Assembly: GCF_022414535.1 (NCBI RefSeq)
Contig: NZ_JADWYM010000004.1
Span: forward strand, 244,313-308,312
DNA: 64,000 nucleotides
Source of the DNA: Streptomyces sp. MUM 2J
Lineage (GTDB): Bacteria > Actinomycetota > Actinomycetes > Streptomycetales > Streptomycetaceae
Reading direction: 5' to 3'
Below, in pieces: positions 8,664 to 17,421 of the stretch (position 1 is its first letter; each line of letters starts with the position of its first letter). The position numbers and the translations under genes were made by a program. The notes under the pieces are model-generated. The model searched no databases, was not told where the DNA came from, and worked only from the letters and a program-made list of their open reading frames with translations.

Positions 8664-8715
8664 TCACCCGAACCCCGGGGCGTACGTCACCCGGGGTTCG
8701 GGTGACGTACGCCCC
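8664..8715 (-). promoter_or_regulatory. Two mutually exclusive hairpins between trpE and its downstream gene
   Basis: Hairpin 1, first in transcription, pairs 8700-8715 with 8677-8692: perfect 16 bp, 7-nt loop. Hairpin 2 pairs 8690-8705 with 8664-8679: perfect 16 bp, 10-nt loop. They share sequence in both arms, so only one can form fully. Hairpin 2 ends 11 nt before the downstream GTG, next to its ribosome-binding site. Simplest reading: a trpE terminator. The overlapping design also fits a switch. Confidence 0.7.
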
Positions 8716-8732
8716 ATTGCCGCTCGGGGCGC

Positions 8733-10226
8733 CTATCCTCCCAGCCGGTTGGCGGTGTGCACGGCACGCAGGACCGCCGCCGCCTTGTTGCGGCACTCGG
8801 TGTCCTCGGCGACCGGGTCGGAGTCGGCGACGATGCCGGCGCCCGCCTGGACGTAGGCGGTGCCGTCGCGCAGCAGCGCCGTACGGATGGCGATGGCGGT
8901 GTCGGAGTCGCCGGCGAAGTCGAGGTAGCCGACACAGCCGCCGTACAGGCCGCGCCGGGAGGGTTCCAGTTCGTCGATGATCTGCATGGCGCGCGGCTTC
9001 GGTGCCCCGGAGAGGGTGCCCGCGGGGAAGCACGCCGTCAGGACGTCGAAGGCGGTGCGGCCCTCGGCCACGGTGCCGGTGACCGTGGAGACGATGTGCA
9101 TGACGTGCGAGTACCGCTCGATCGACATGAAGTCGACGACCTCGACGGAACCGGGTTCGCAGACCCGGCCCAGGTCGTTGCGGCCGAGGTCGACCAGCAT
9201 GAGGTGCTCGGCGCGTTCCTTGGGGTCGGCGAGGAGTTCGTCCGCGAGGGCGTTGTCCTCCTGCGGGGTGGCGCCACGCCACCGGGTGCCGGCGATGGGG
9301 TGGACCATGGCCCGTCCGTCCTCGACCTTGACCAGTGCCTCCGGCGAGGAGCCGACGACGTCGAACGCCCCGTCCTCCCCGTCCGGGAAGCGGAACAGGT
9401 ACATGTACGGCGAGGGGTTGGTGGTCCGCAGCACCCGGTAGACGTCCAGCGCGCTCGCCCCGCACGGCATTTCGAACCGCTGCGAGGGGACGACCTGGAA
9501 GGCCTCGCCGGCGCGGATGCGCTCCTTGACGTCCTCCACGGCCTGCTGGAAGTCGGGGCCGCCCCAGCGGGCGGTGTACTCGGGCAGCTCGGAGGGCGGC
9601 AGGACGGCCGGCGGCTGCGCGACCGGGCGGGAGAGGTCGGCCTGCATCGCGTCGAGACGGGCGACGGCGTCCGCGTACGCCTCGTCGACGCCGGTGGTGA
9701 GGTCGTTGTGGTTGATCGCGTTGGCGATCAGCAGGACCGAGCCCTCCCAGTGGTCCATGACGGCGAGGTCGCTGGTGAGCAGCATGGTCAGCTCGGGCAG
9801 CCCGAGGTCGTCGCGTTCGCCGGGGCCGATCTTCTCCAGACGGCGCACGATGTCGTAGCCGAGGTAGCCGACCATGCCGCCGGTGAACGGGGGCATGCCC
9901 TGCTGGTGGGGGGTGTGCAGGGCCTGGAGGGTGGCCCGCAGGGCGGCGAGCGGATCGCCGTCGGTGGGGACGCCGACGGGCGGGATGCCCAGCCAGTGCG
10001 CCCGGCCGTCACGCACGGTGAGGGTGGCGGCCGACCGCACGCCGACGAAGGAGTAGCGGGACCAGGAGCGGCCGTTCTCCGCCGACTCCAGCAGGAAGGT
10101 GCCTGGGCGCTCGGCGGCGAGCTTGCGGTAGAGCGCGACCGGGGTGTCGCCGTCGGCGAGGAGTTTGCGGGTGACCGGAATGACGCGGCGGTCGACGGCC
10201 AGCTTGCGGAACGTCTCGAGGTCCAT
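8733..10226 (-). CDS. trpE: Anthranilate synthase component I
   Basis: 497 aa. Converts chorismate to anthranilate with glutamine-derived ammonia, the first committed tryptophan step. Visible are the Trp feedback segment LLESAENG (about 38-45) and the chorismate-binding domain motifs [46 protein letters not shown] and [14 protein letters not shown]. The ATG at 10226 ([11 protein letters not shown]) begins the domain. It starts 11 nt after hisI, so the two are co-transcribed. Neither trpG nor trpD is in the window. Confidence 0.97.
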   Translation of the reverse strand: MDLETFRKLAVDRRVIPVTRKLLADGDTPVALYRKLAAERPGTFLLESAENGRSWSRYSFVGVRSAATLTVRDGRAHWLGIPPVGVPTDGDPLAALRATLQALHTPHQQGMPPFTGGMVGYLGYDIVRRLEKIGPGERDDLGLPELTMLLTSDLAVMDHWEGSVLLIANAINHNDLTTGVDEAYADAVARLDAMQADLSRPVAQPPAVLPPSELPEYTARWGGPDFQQAVEDVKERIRAGEAFQVVPSQRFEMPCGASALDVYRVLRTTNPSPYMYLFRFPDGEDGAFDVVGSSPEALVKVEDGRAMVHPIAGTRWRGATPQEDNALADELLADPKERAEHLMLVDLGRNDLGRVCEPGSVEVVDFMSIERYSHVMHIVSTVTGTVAEGRTAFDVLTACFPAGTLSGAPKPRAMQIIDELEPSRRGLYGGCVGYLDFAGDSDTAIAIRTALLRDGTAYVQAGAGIVADSDPVAEDTECRNKAAAVLRAVHTANRLGG

Positions 10227-10237
10227 GGCGGCAGACC

Positions 10238-10636
10238 TTACTGACCGGAGTCGGTCGAACCCGAATCGCCGCCGTCCCGGTGGAGCACGTCGGTGTCGAA
10301 GCAGGTGCGCGCGCCGGTGTGGCAGGCGGCGCCCACCTGGTCGACCCTGACCAGCACGGTGTCGGCGTCGCAGTCGAGGGCGACGGACTTCACCCACTGG
10401 TAGTGACCGGAGGTGTCGCCCTTGACCCAGTACTCCTGCCGGCTGCGGGACCAGTACGTGCACCGGCCGGTGGTCAGGGTGCGGTGCAGCGCCTCGTCGT
10501 CCATCCAGCCCAGCATCAGCACCTCTCCGGTGTCGTACTGCTGGGCGATGGCGGGGAGGAGCCCGTCGGTGCTGCGCTTGAGGCGGGCGGCGATCGTGGG
10601 GTCCAGCCGGCTGGGCGGAGAGGGCACGCTGGTCAT
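10238..10636 (-). CDS. hisI: Phosphoribosyl-AMP cyclohydrolase
   Basis: 132 aa. Opens the purine ring of PR-AMP, the third step of histidine synthesis. Motifs are [12 protein letters not shown] (about 39-50), [15 protein letters not shown] with the metal-binding Asp and Cys, and [10 protein letters not shown] with the two zinc-ligand Cys (about 104-113). Not fused to hisE. It is divergent from the TIGR03085 gene (81 bp apart) and leads directly into trpE, tying one his gene to one trp gene in a unit apart from the main his operon. Confidence 0.96.
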   Translation of the reverse strand: MTSVPSPPSRLDPTIAARLKRSTDGLLPAIAQQYDTGEVLMLGWMDDEALHRTLTTGRCTYWSRSRQEYWVKGDTSGHYQWVKSVALDCDADTVLVRVDQVGAACHTGARTCFDTDVLHRDGGDSGSTDSGQ

Positions 10637-10705
10637 GGGGTCATTGTGCCGTGCGGCACGGGTGGGAGGGCCCTGTGTCCACTGGGCGGACCTGCCGGGC
10701 GGTCG

Positions 10706-10711
10706 TAGGCT
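10706..10711 (+). promoter_or_regulatory. TAGGCT -10 box, probable leaderless promoter
   Basis: TAGGCT ends 6 nt before the ATG at 10718 and no Shine-Dalgarno sequence is present. A -10 element at this distance puts the transcript start at or beside the start codon. The same arrangement recurs at 19182 and 23537. Confidence 0.5.
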
Positions 10712-10717
10712 GACTGC

Positions 10718-11353
10718 ATGTCGACCTTCGCCCAGCGTGAACGTCTCCTCTTCGCCGACCTCTTGGAGACCGCGGGTCCAGACGCGCCGACCCTCTGCGA
10801 GGGATGGCTGACCCGCGATCTCGCCGCGCACGTGGTGGTGCGCGAGCGCCGCCCCGACGCCGCCGGCGGCATCCTGATCAAGCAGCTCGCCTCCCGCCTG
10901 GACAAGGTGATGCAGGAGTTCGCCGCCAAGCCGTACGAGGAGCTGCTCCAGCTGATCCGCACCGGCCCGCCGCGTTTCTCGCCGTTCCAGCTCAAGCAGA
11001 TCGACGAGGCGTCGAACACGGTCGAGTTCTACGTCCACACCGAGGACGTGCGCCGGGCCCAGCCCGAATGGACGCCCCGTGCGCTGGACCCGGTCTTCCA
11101 GGACGCCCTGTGGTCGCGGCTGGAGCGCACCGCCCGCCTGATGGGACGCGGTGTCCCGACCGGCCTGGTCCTGCGCCGCCCGGACGGCCAGACCGCGGTC
11201 GCCCACCGCGGCACGCCGGTCGTCACGGTGACCGGCGAGCCGTCGGAGCTGCTGCTGTTCGCCTACGGCCGGCAGAGCGCCGCCAAGGTGGTGCAGGAGG
11301 GCGACGAGGACGCCGTCGCCAAGCTGCACGAGGCCAAGGCGCTCGGCATCTGA
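10718..11353 (+). CDS. TIGR03085 family (DinB/mycothiol-transferase-like) protein
   Basis: 211 aa. N-terminal [30 protein letters not shown] followed by [17 protein letters not shown]; with the internal [11 protein letters not shown] these are typical of TIGR03085, an actinobacterial branch of the DinB/maleylpyruvate isomerase-like four-helix fold. His residues at about 38 and 108 could form the metal site of such proteins. Substrate unknown. Appears leaderless. Convergent with hisF. Confidence 0.8.
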   Translation: MSTFAQRERLLFADLLETAGPDAPTLCEGWLTRDLAAHVVVRERRPDAAGGILIKQLASRLDKVMQEFAAKPYEELLQLIRTGPPRFSPFQLKQIDEASNTVEFYVHTEDVRRAQPEWTPRALDPVFQDALWSRLERTARLMGRGVPTGLVLRRPDGQTAVAHRGTPVVTVTGEPSELLLFAYGRQSAAKVVQEGDEDAVAKLHEAKALGI

Positions 11354-11382
11354 CGCGTGCGGGACGGTGCTCCCCGGCAGGA

Positions 11383-11406
11383 CGGGTCACCTCACCGGGT
11401 GACCCG
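11383..11406. terminator. Hairpin at convergent ends of TIGR03085 gene and hisF
   Basis: CGGGTCACC (11383-11391) pairs with GGTGACCCG (11398-11406), loop 6 nt. It lies 30 nt past the plus-strand stop and overlaps the last codons of hisF, so it may serve mainly the plus-strand gene. Confidence 0.5.
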
Positions 11407-12142
11407 CCTTCCGCAGCGTCTGCTTCACCTGCCCGATGCGGAGGTCGCCGAAGTGGAACACGGACGCGGCGAGCACCGCGTCCGCGCCCGCCGCGACGGC
11501 GGGCGGGAAGTCGGCGAGTGTCCCGGCGCCGCCGGAGGCGATCACCGGGACGGTGACGTGCTTGCGGACGGCTGCGATCATCTCCAGGTCGTAGCCGTCC
11601 TTGGTGCCGTCGGCGTCCATCGAGTTCAGCAGGATCTCGCCGGCGCCCAGCTCCGCCGCCCGGTGCGCCCACTCGACGGCGTCGATGCCGGTACCGCGCC
11701 GGCCGCCGTGGGTGGTCACCTCGAAGGTGCCCTCCCGGGTGCGGCGCGCGTCGACCGACAGGACCAGCACCTGACGCCCGAACCGCTCGGCGATCTCGCG
11801 GATGAGGTCGGGCCGGGCGATCGCGGCCGTGTTGACGCCCACCTTGTCGGCACCCGCCCGCAGCAGCCTGTCGACGTCCTCGGCGGTGCGGACGCCGCCG
11901 CCGACCGTCAGCGGGATGAACACCTGCTCGGCGGTGCGGCGCACCACGTCGTAGGTGGTCTCGCGGTTGCCCGACGAGGCGGTGATGTCCAGGAACGTCA
12001 GCTCGTCGGCGCCTTCGGCGTCGTACACCTTCGCCATCTCGACGGGGTCGCCCGCGTCGCGCAGGTTCTGGAAGTTGACGCCCTTGACCACCCTGCCGTT
12101 GTCCACATCCAGGCAGGGGATGACTCGGACCGCCAGGGTCAT
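11387..12142 (-). CDS. hisF: Imidazole glycerol phosphate synthase cyclase subunit
   Basis: 251 aa TIM barrel. With HisH it turns PRFAR and ammonia into imidazole glycerol phosphate and AICAR. Catalytic Asp residues are in [13 protein letters not shown] (about 11) and LSVDARR (about 130); phosphate loops are VGGGVRT and ASGGAGT. The ATG overlaps the ridA stop (ATGA). Last gene of the his operon, separated from hisH by hisA and ridA. Confidence 0.97.
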   Translation of the reverse strand: MTLAVRVIPCLDVDNGRVVKGVNFQNLRDAGDPVEMAKVYDAEGADELTFLDITASSGNRETTYDVVRRTAEQVFIPLTVGGGVRTAEDVDRLLRAGADKVGVNTAAIARPDLIREIAERFGRQVLVLSVDARRTREGTFEVTTHGGRRGTGIDAVEWAHRAAELGAGEILLNSMDADGTKDGYDLEMIAAVRKHVTVPVIASGGAGTLADFPPAVAAGADAVLAASVFHFGDLRIGQVKQTLRKAGHPVR

Positions 12143-12543
12143 GAATCCACGGCTCCTCTATACGCTTCGAGTTCCACCGAGACCAGGATGCGCGGGTCGA
12201 CGAAGCCCTCCACGACCAGCACGGTGGCGGCCGGCCGGACGGCGTCGAAGAACTCCTTGTGGGCCCGGCCCACCGCGTCGACGTCCCGCAGATGGGACAG
12301 ATGGATCCTGGTCCTGACCACCGACTCGGGCCCCAGCCCGAACTCGGCGATCGCGTCCAGCGCACTGGTGAGGGACACCTTGGCCTGCTCGTACGGGTCG
12401 CCCTCGCCGTAGAGCACGTCGCCCTTGAAGGCGGTGGTGCCCGCCACCAGCACGCGATCACCCGCCGCGACGGCACGTGCGAATCCGAAGGTGTCCTCCC
12501 AGGGAGTTCCGCTCTGCACCCGCCGTACGGCTTCGGACGTCAT
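12139..12543 (-). CDS. RidA family enamine/imine deaminase
   Basis: 134 aa, Rid/YjgF/YER057c/UK114 fold. Motifs [23 protein letters not shown] (Arg typical of the Rid active site, about 79) and [17 protein letters not shown] with the conserved C-terminal Glu. Classical RidA hydrolyses 2-aminoacrylate and related enamines. It is linked at both ends by ATGA overlaps to hisA and hisF, so it is translated with histidine enzymes. Whether it handles a pathway by-product here is inference; the exact Rid subfamily was not determined. Confidence 0.88.
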   Translation of the reverse strand: MTSEAVRRVQSGTPWEDTFGFARAVAAGDRVLVAGTTAFKGDVLYGEGDPYEQAKVSLTSALDAIAEFGLGPESVVRTRIHLSHLRDVDAVGRAHKEFFDAVRPAATVLVVEGFVDPRILVSVELEAYRGAVDS

Positions 12544-13277
12544 GACGACACAGCCTCCAAGGCTTCTTCCAGGGTGAACGCCTTCGCGTAGAGGGCCTTC
12601 CCGACGATGGCGCCCTCGACACCGAGGGGCACCAGTTCGGCGATGGCCCTCAGGTCCGCCAGCGACGACACACCGCCGGACGCCACGACCGGTCGGTCCG
12701 TCGCCGCGCACACGTTCCTCAGCAGCTCCAGGTTGGGGCCCTGGAGCGTACCGTCCTTGGCGATGTCGGTGACGACGTAGCGGGCGCAGCCCTCCTTGTC
12801 GAGGCGCTCCAGCGTCTCGTACAGGTCGCCGCCGTCCCGGGTCCAGCCGCGCCCGCGCAGGGTGGTGCCGCGGACGTCGAGGCCGACCGCGATCTTGTCG
12901 CCGTGCTCGGCGATGACGCCGGCGACCCACTCGGGGGCCTCCAGGGCGGCCGTGCCGAGGTTGACGCGGGTGCAGCCGGTGGCCAGGGCGGCGGCCAGGG
13001 ACGCGTCGTCGCGGATGCCGCCGGACAGCTCCACCTTCAGTTGCAGGTCCGCCATGCGCTCGGCGACCTCGGCGATCAGCTGCCGGTTGTCGCCGGTGCC
13101 GAAGGCGGCGTCCAGGTCGACCAGGTGCAGCCACTCGGCGCCCGCCCGCTGCCAGGCGAGGGCCGCCTCCAGAGGCGGGCCGTACGAGGTCTCCGTGCCG
13201 GACTCGCCGTGCACCAGCCGGACCGCCTGGCCGTCACGGACGTCCACGGCGGGGAGGAGTTCGAGCTTCGAAGCCAT
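12540..13277 (-). CDS. priA: Bifunctional isomerase PriA (HisA/TrpF)
   Basis: 245 aa TIM barrel of the HisA family. Catalytic Asp in [14 protein letters not shown] (about 12) and in VVTDIAKDG (about 175), with the phosphate loops LSGGIRDD and ASGGVSS. In Streptomyces and mycobacteria this protein, PriA, also isomerises phosphoribosyl anthranilate, and no separate trpF exists; dual use is assigned from family knowledge. ATG at 13277 shares one base with the hisH stop. Operon coupling puts a tryptophan step under histidine-operon control. Confidence 0.95.
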   Translation of the reverse strand: MASKLELLPAVDVRDGQAVRLVHGESGTETSYGPPLEAALAWQRAGAEWLHLVDLDAAFGTGDNRQLIAEVAERMADLQLKVELSGGIRDDASLAAALATGCTRVNLGTAALEAPEWVAGVIAEHGDKIAVGLDVRGTTLRGRGWTRDGGDLYETLERLDKEGCARYVVTDIAKDGTLQGPNLELLRNVCAATDRPVVASGGVSSLADLRAIAELVPLGVEGAIVGKALYAKAFTLEEALEAVSS

Positions 13278-13918
13278 CAAAGGGTTCCGATCCAGTTGTT
13301 CAGCAGCTGCGCTCCGGCGTCGCCGGACTTCTCGGGGTGGAACTGCGTGGCCCACAGGGCGCCGTTCTCCACGGCGGCCACGAAGGGCTCGCCGTGCGTG
13401 GCCCAGGTGACCCGGGGAGCGGTCATCAACGGGTTCTCGGTCTGCAGGGTCCAGTCGTGGACGGCGTAGGAGTGCACGAAGTAGAAGCGGGCGTCGGCGT
13501 CGAGACCGGCGAACAGCTCAGAGCCGGCCGGGGCCTCGACGGTGTTCCAGCCCATGTGCGGCACGACGTCGGCCCGGAGCGGCCCGACCACGCCGGGCCA
13601 CTCGTCCAGGCCCTCGGTCTCCACGCCGTGCTCGATCCCGCGGGCGAAGAGGATCTGCATGCCGACGCAGATGCCCATCACCGGCCGGCCGCCGGCGAGC
13701 CGGCGGTCGACGATCCAGTCGCCGCGGGCCTCCTTCAGGCCCTTCATGCAGGCGGCGAAGGCGCCCACGCCCGGTACGAGCAGGCCGTCGGCGTTCATGG
13801 CCGTGTCGAAGTCGCGGGTGATCTCGACCTCGGCGCCGGCACGGGCGAGGGCGCGCTCGGCGGACCTCACGTTGCCGAAGCCGTAGTCGAAGACGACGGC
13901 CTTCTTCGGGCTGCTCAA
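13277..13918 (-). CDS. hisH: Imidazole glycerol phosphate synthase glutaminase subunit
   Basis: 213 aa class-I glutamine amidotransferase feeding ammonia to HisF. Nucleophile Cys in GICVGMQ (about 86) and His/Glu in [10 protein letters not shown] near the C-terminus. Start: GGAGGT (13925-13930) abuts a GTG at 13924, which leaves no spacing; the TTG at 13918 is 6 nt from it and overlaps the stop of the upstream 54-aa gene (TTGA), the coupling used throughout this operon. TTG is therefore preferred. Homologues are usually annotated two codons longer, from the GTG. Confidence 0.93.
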   Translation of the reverse strand: MSSPKKAVVFDYGFGNVRSAERALARAGAEVEITRDFDTAMNADGLLVPGVGAFAACMKGLKEARGDWIVDRRLAGGRPVMGICVGMQILFARGIEHGVETEGLDEWPGVVGPLRADVVPHMGWNTVEAPAGSELFAGLDADARFYFVHSYAVHDWTLQTENPLMTAPRVTWATHGEPFVAAVENGALWATQFHPEKSGDAGAQLLNNWIGTL

Positions 13919-14079
13919 TTCCACACCTCCAGCCGCATCACTCCCGCGACGAGGCACATGGCCGCGCCGATGGACAGCAGCACGATCAGGCTCCTGGGCA
14001 TCTGCTGCTTGACGAAGGAGATGATGCCGCCGACGAGGAAGAGGCCGACGACGATCAGCAGGGTCGACAGTCCGTTCAT
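13915..14079 (-). CDS. 54-aa two-helix membrane protein in the his operon
   Basis: Begins [20 protein letters not shown], then [10 protein letters not shown], a second helix [16 protein letters not shown], and ends RLEVWN. Two transmembrane helices joined by a short basic loop. It starts 4 nt after hisB and its TGA overlaps the TTG of hisH. The hisH ribosome-binding site lies inside its last codons. Third positions are mostly G/C, as in real genes here. No family recognised; its operon position suggests a membrane partner of histidine synthesis or a coupling device for hisH. Confidence 0.75.
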   Translation of the reverse strand: MNGLSTLLIVVGLFLVGGIISFVKQQMPRSLIVLLSIGAAMCLVAGVMRLEVWN

Positions 14080-14083
14080 GGGG

Positions 14084-14686
14084 TTACAGCGCGCCCTTCG
14101 TGGAGGGAAGGATGCCGGCCGCGCGCGGGTCGCGTTCGCTGGCGTAGCGCAGGGCCCGGGCCAGCGCCTTGAACTGGCACTCCACGATGTGGTGCGCGTT
14201 GCGCCCGTAGGGCACGTGCACGTGCAGCGCGATCTGCGCCTGGGCGACGAAGGACTCCAGGATGTGCCGGGTCATGGTGGTGTCGTACTCGCCGATCATC
14301 GGCGCCATGTTCTCGGGCTCGGTGTGCACGAGGTAGGGGCGGCCGGACAGGTCGACGGTGACCTGGGCGAGGGACTCGTCCAGCGGGACCGTGCAGTTGC
14401 CGAAGCGGTAGACGCCCACCTTGTCGCCGAGGGCCTGCTTGAAGGCGGCGCCCAGCGCGAGGGCGGTGTCCTCGATGGTGTGGTGGGAGTCGATGTGCAG
14501 GTCGCCCTCGGTCTTCACGGTCAGGTCGAACAGACCGTGCCGGCCGAGCTGGTCGAGCATGTGGTCGTAGAAGCCGACGCCGGTGGAGACGTCCGTCCGC
14601 CCGGTGCCGTCGAGGTCGATCTCGACGAGGACGGACGTCTCCTTGGTCGTCCGCTCGATTCTTCCGAGGCGTCCCTCGCGAGTCAT
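14084..14686 (-). CDS. hisB: Imidazoleglycerol-phosphate dehydratase
   Basis: 200 aa, monofunctional (no phosphatase domain). Manganese-binding motifs [14 protein letters not shown] (about 37-50), [10 protein letters not shown] (about 67-76), MTRHILESF and [12 protein letters not shown]. Dehydrates imidazole glycerol phosphate to imidazole acetol phosphate. Start overlaps the hisC stop (ATGA). Confidence 0.97.
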   Translation of the reverse strand: MTREGRLGRIERTTKETSVLVEIDLDGTGRTDVSTGVGFYDHMLDQLGRHGLFDLTVKTEGDLHIDSHHTIEDTALALGAAFKQALGDKVGVYRFGNCTVPLDESLAQVTVDLSGRPYLVHTEPENMAPMIGEYDTTMTRHILESFVAQAQIALHVHVPYGRNAHHIVECQFKALARALRYASERDPRAAGILPSTKGAL

Positions 14687-15795
14687 GCGTTCTGCTCCTT
14701 CTTCAGTTCACGTACCGCGTCGAGGAACGCGTCGTTCTCCTCCGGGGTGCCGGCGGTGACCCTGAGCCATCCCGGCACGCCGTTGTCCCGGACCAGGACG
14801 CCCCGGTCGAGGATCCTCTGCCAGGCCTCGTGGGCGTCGCCGAACCGCCCGAACTGCACGAAGTTGGCGTCGGACGGCGTGACCTCGTAGCCGATCGCCC
14901 GCAGTTCGCCGACCAGCCGGTCCCGCTCGGCCTTCAGCTGCTCGACGTAGCCCAGCAGTGTGTCCGTGTGCTCCAGCGCGGCCAGCGCGGTCGCCTGGGT
15001 GACGGCCGACAGGTGGTACGGGAGCCTCACGAGCTGGACGGCGTCGACGACGGCGGGGTGGGCCGCGAGGTAGCCCAGGCGCAGGCCCGCGGCGCCGAAG
15101 GCCTTGGACATGGTGCGGGAGATGACCAGGTGCGGCCGTCCCCGCAGCAGGGGCAGCAGCGAGTCGCCGTGACTGAACTCGACGTACGCCTCGTCGACGA
15201 CCACGATCGACGGCTTCGCCGCCTGGGCCGCCTCGTACAGCGCGAGGACCGTCTGCGGTGGCACCGCGTTGCCGGTGGGGTTGTTGGGGGTGGTGATGAA
15301 GACGACGTCGGGTCTGTTCTCGGCGATCGCCTTCTCCGCGGCTTCCAGGTCGATGGAGAAGTCCTCGCCGCGGGGGCCGGAGATCCAGCCCGTACCGGTG
15401 CCGCGCGCGATGAGCGCGTGCATCGAGTACGACGGCTCGAAGCCGATGGCCGTGCGGCCGGGCCCGCCGAAGGTCTGCAGCAACTGCTGGATGACCTCGT
15501 TGGAGCCGTTGGCCGCCCAGACCTCGGCCGGGCCGACCGGGTGGCCGGAGGTGTCCGTCAGGTACCCGGCCAGCCGCGTGCGCAGTTCCACGGCGTCCCG
15601 GTCCGGGTAGCGGTTGAGGTGGCGGGCCGCTTCCCGGACGCGTTCGGCGATCCGGTCGACCAGGGGTTCGGGCAGCGGGTAGGGGTTCTCGTTGGTGTTC
15701 AGCCGGACCGGGACGTCCAGCTGGGGCGCGCCGTAGGGCGTCTTGCCGCGCAGTTCGTCCCGGACCGGGAGGTCGTCGATCCTCACGTCGCTCAC
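14683..15795 (-). CDS. hisC: Histidinol-phosphate aminotransferase
   Basis: 370 aa, class-I/II PLP aminotransferase. Signature [11 protein letters not shown] (about 33-43), [33 protein letters not shown] and the PLP lysine in [14 protein letters not shown] (about 240). Makes histidinol phosphate from imidazole acetol phosphate. GTG start at 15795 overlaps the hisD stop (GTGA). Confidence 0.97.
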   Translation of the reverse strand: MSDVRIDDLPVRDELRGKTPYGAPQLDVPVRLNTNENPYPLPEPLVDRIAERVREAARHLNRYPDRDAVELRTRLAGYLTDTSGHPVGPAEVWAANGSNEVIQQLLQTFGGPGRTAIGFEPSYSMHALIARGTGTGWISGPRGEDFSIDLEAAEKAIAENRPDVVFITTPNNPTGNAVPPQTVLALYEAAQAAKPSIVVVDEAYVEFSHGDSLLPLLRGRPHLVISRTMSKAFGAAGLRLGYLAAHPAVVDAVQLVRLPYHLSAVTQATALAALEHTDTLLGYVEQLKAERDRLVGELRAIGYEVTPSDANFVQFGRFGDAHEAWQRILDRGVLVRDNGVPGWLRVTAGTPEENDAFLDAVRELKKEQNA

Positions 15796-17117
15796 TTGCC
15801 CGTCGGCACCTTCCACCCGAACCGTGCCTTGATCGCGGCGCCGTGCGCCGGCAGGTCCTCCGCCTCCGCCAGCGTCACCACGTGGTGGGCGACCCCGGCG
15901 AGCGCCTCCTGCGTGTAGTCGACGATGTGGACGCCGCGCAGGAAGGACTGGACGGACAGGCCCGAGGAGTGGCAGGCGCAGCCGCCGGTGGGCAGGACGT
16001 GGTTGGAGCCGGCGGCGTAGTCGCCCAGGGAGACCGGTGACCACGGCCCGACGAAGACCGCGCCGGCGTTCCTGACCCGGTCGGCGACGGCGGCGGCGTC
16101 CGCGGTCTGGATCTCCAGGTGCTCGGCGCCGTAGGCGTCGACCACGCGCAGGCCCTCGTCGATGCCGTCGACCAGGACGATCGCGGACTGCGTGCCCTTG
16201 AGGGCGGGGACGATCCGGTCGTCGACGTGCTTGGTCGCCTCGACCTGCGGCTGGAGTTCACGCTCCACCGCGTCGGCGAGTTCGACGGAGTCGGTGACGA
16301 GGACGGCGGCGGCGAGCGGGTCGTGCTCGGCCTGGCTGATCAGGTCGGCCGCGACGTGGACGGGGTCGGCCGTGGCGTCCGCGAGGATCGCGATCTCGGT
16401 CGGACCGGCCTCGGCGTCGATGCCGATCTTGCCGGTGAAGTAGCGCTTGGCGGCGGCGACCCAGATGTTGCCGGGGCCGGTGACCATGGTGGCGGGCGGG
16501 CAGGACTCCGTGCCGTGGGCGAACATGGCGACCGCGGTGGCGCCGCCGGCGGCGTACACCTCCTCGACACCGAGCAGGGCGCACGCGGCGAGGATGGTCG
16601 GGTGCGGCAGTCCGCCGAACCCGGCCTGGGCGGGTGAGGCGAGCGCGATCGACTCGACACCGGCCTCCTGCGCCGGGACGGCGTTCATCACCACGGAGGA
16701 CGGGTAGACCGACCGGCCGCCCGGCGCGTACAGGCCGACCCGGTCGACCGGGATCCACTTCTCGGTCACCGTGCCGCCGGGCACGACCTGGGTGGTGTGG
16801 GTGGTACGGCGCTGCTCCCGGTGGACCAGGCGGGCGCGGCGGATGCACTCCTCCAGGGCCGCGCGCACGGCCGGGTCGAGTTCCTCCAGGGCGCGCGCGA
16901 GGGCCTCGGCGGGCACCCGCACCCGTTCGAGCCGGACACCGTCGAACTTCTCGGCGAAGTCGATCAGCGCCGCGTCGCCCCGATGATGGACGGCCTCGCA
17001 GATCGGACGCACCTTCTCCAGGGCGGCCTGAACGTCGAAGTCGGCTCGGGGCAGCAGGTCACGCAGGGCGGGGCCCTCAGGAAGGGCGTCGCCGCGCAGA
17101 TCGATTCGGGAGATCAC
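15792..17117 (-). CDS. hisD: Histidinol dehydrogenase
   Basis: 441 aa. Oxidises histidinol to histidine in two NAD-linked steps. Motifs [52 protein letters not shown] with zinc-ligand Gln/His, and [23 protein letters not shown] start at 17117 ([10 protein letters not shown]); the reading frame is open far upstream without family likeness. No strong Shine-Dalgarno is visible. First gene of the his operon; a perfect palindrome lies 41 bp upstream. Confidence 0.97.
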   Translation of the reverse strand: MISRIDLRGDALPEGPALRDLLPRADFDVQAALEKVRPICEAVHHRGDAALIDFAEKFDGVRLERVRVPAEALARALEELDPAVRAALEECIRRARLVHREQRRTTHTTQVVPGGTVTEKWIPVDRVGLYAPGGRSVYPSSVVMNAVPAQEAGVESIALASPAQAGFGGLPHPTILAACALLGVEEVYAAGGATAVAMFAHGTESCPPATMVTGPGNIWVAAAKRYFTGKIGIDAEAGPTEIAILADATADPVHVAADLISQAEHDPLAAAVLVTDSVELADAVERELQPQVEATKHVDDRIVPALKGTQSAIVLVDGIDEGLRVVDAYGAEHLEIQTADAAAVADRVRNAGAVFVGPWSPVSLGDYAAGSNHVLPTGGCACHSSGLSVQSFLRGVHIVDYTQEALAGVAHHVVTLAEAEDLPAHGAAIKARFGWKVPTGK

Positions 17118-17157
17118 GGTCTCAATTCTCTCAGACCCGCGACGGCGCCTGTTCCGC

Positions 17158-17176
17158 CGTATCAGTGGCTGATACG
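17158..17176. promoter_or_regulatory. Operator-like palindrome upstream of hisD
   Basis: CGTATCAG-TGG-CTGATACG: 8-bp perfect arms with a 3-nt centre, 41-59 bp before the hisD start. Unlike the terminators it is not GC-only and sits in a promoter region, fitting a dimeric repressor site for the his operon. The regulator is unknown. The rest of the 304-bp hisD/17422 divergent gap (17118-17421) shows nothing else recognisable. Confidence 0.5.
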
Positions 17177-17421
17177 CGCCCGGGCTCCCCCGGCGGGGGT
17201 GGGGCACCGCCCCCGCCCGGCACGGAGCCGTACGGCGATCGGGAACGGGACCGGCCGGGGCTCGGGCGGGAGCCGGGCCCCGGGCCGGACGCTGGCGGGA
17301 GGGGCGGCCCGTGCCGGACCGGAAGATCTCCTTCACGTCGGGTGTTCGGCACGTCACCCAGCGGGCATGAACGCCTGTACGAAGGTGTACCCGGGAGTAG
17401 CAGGGGAGGAAGGGACCCATC

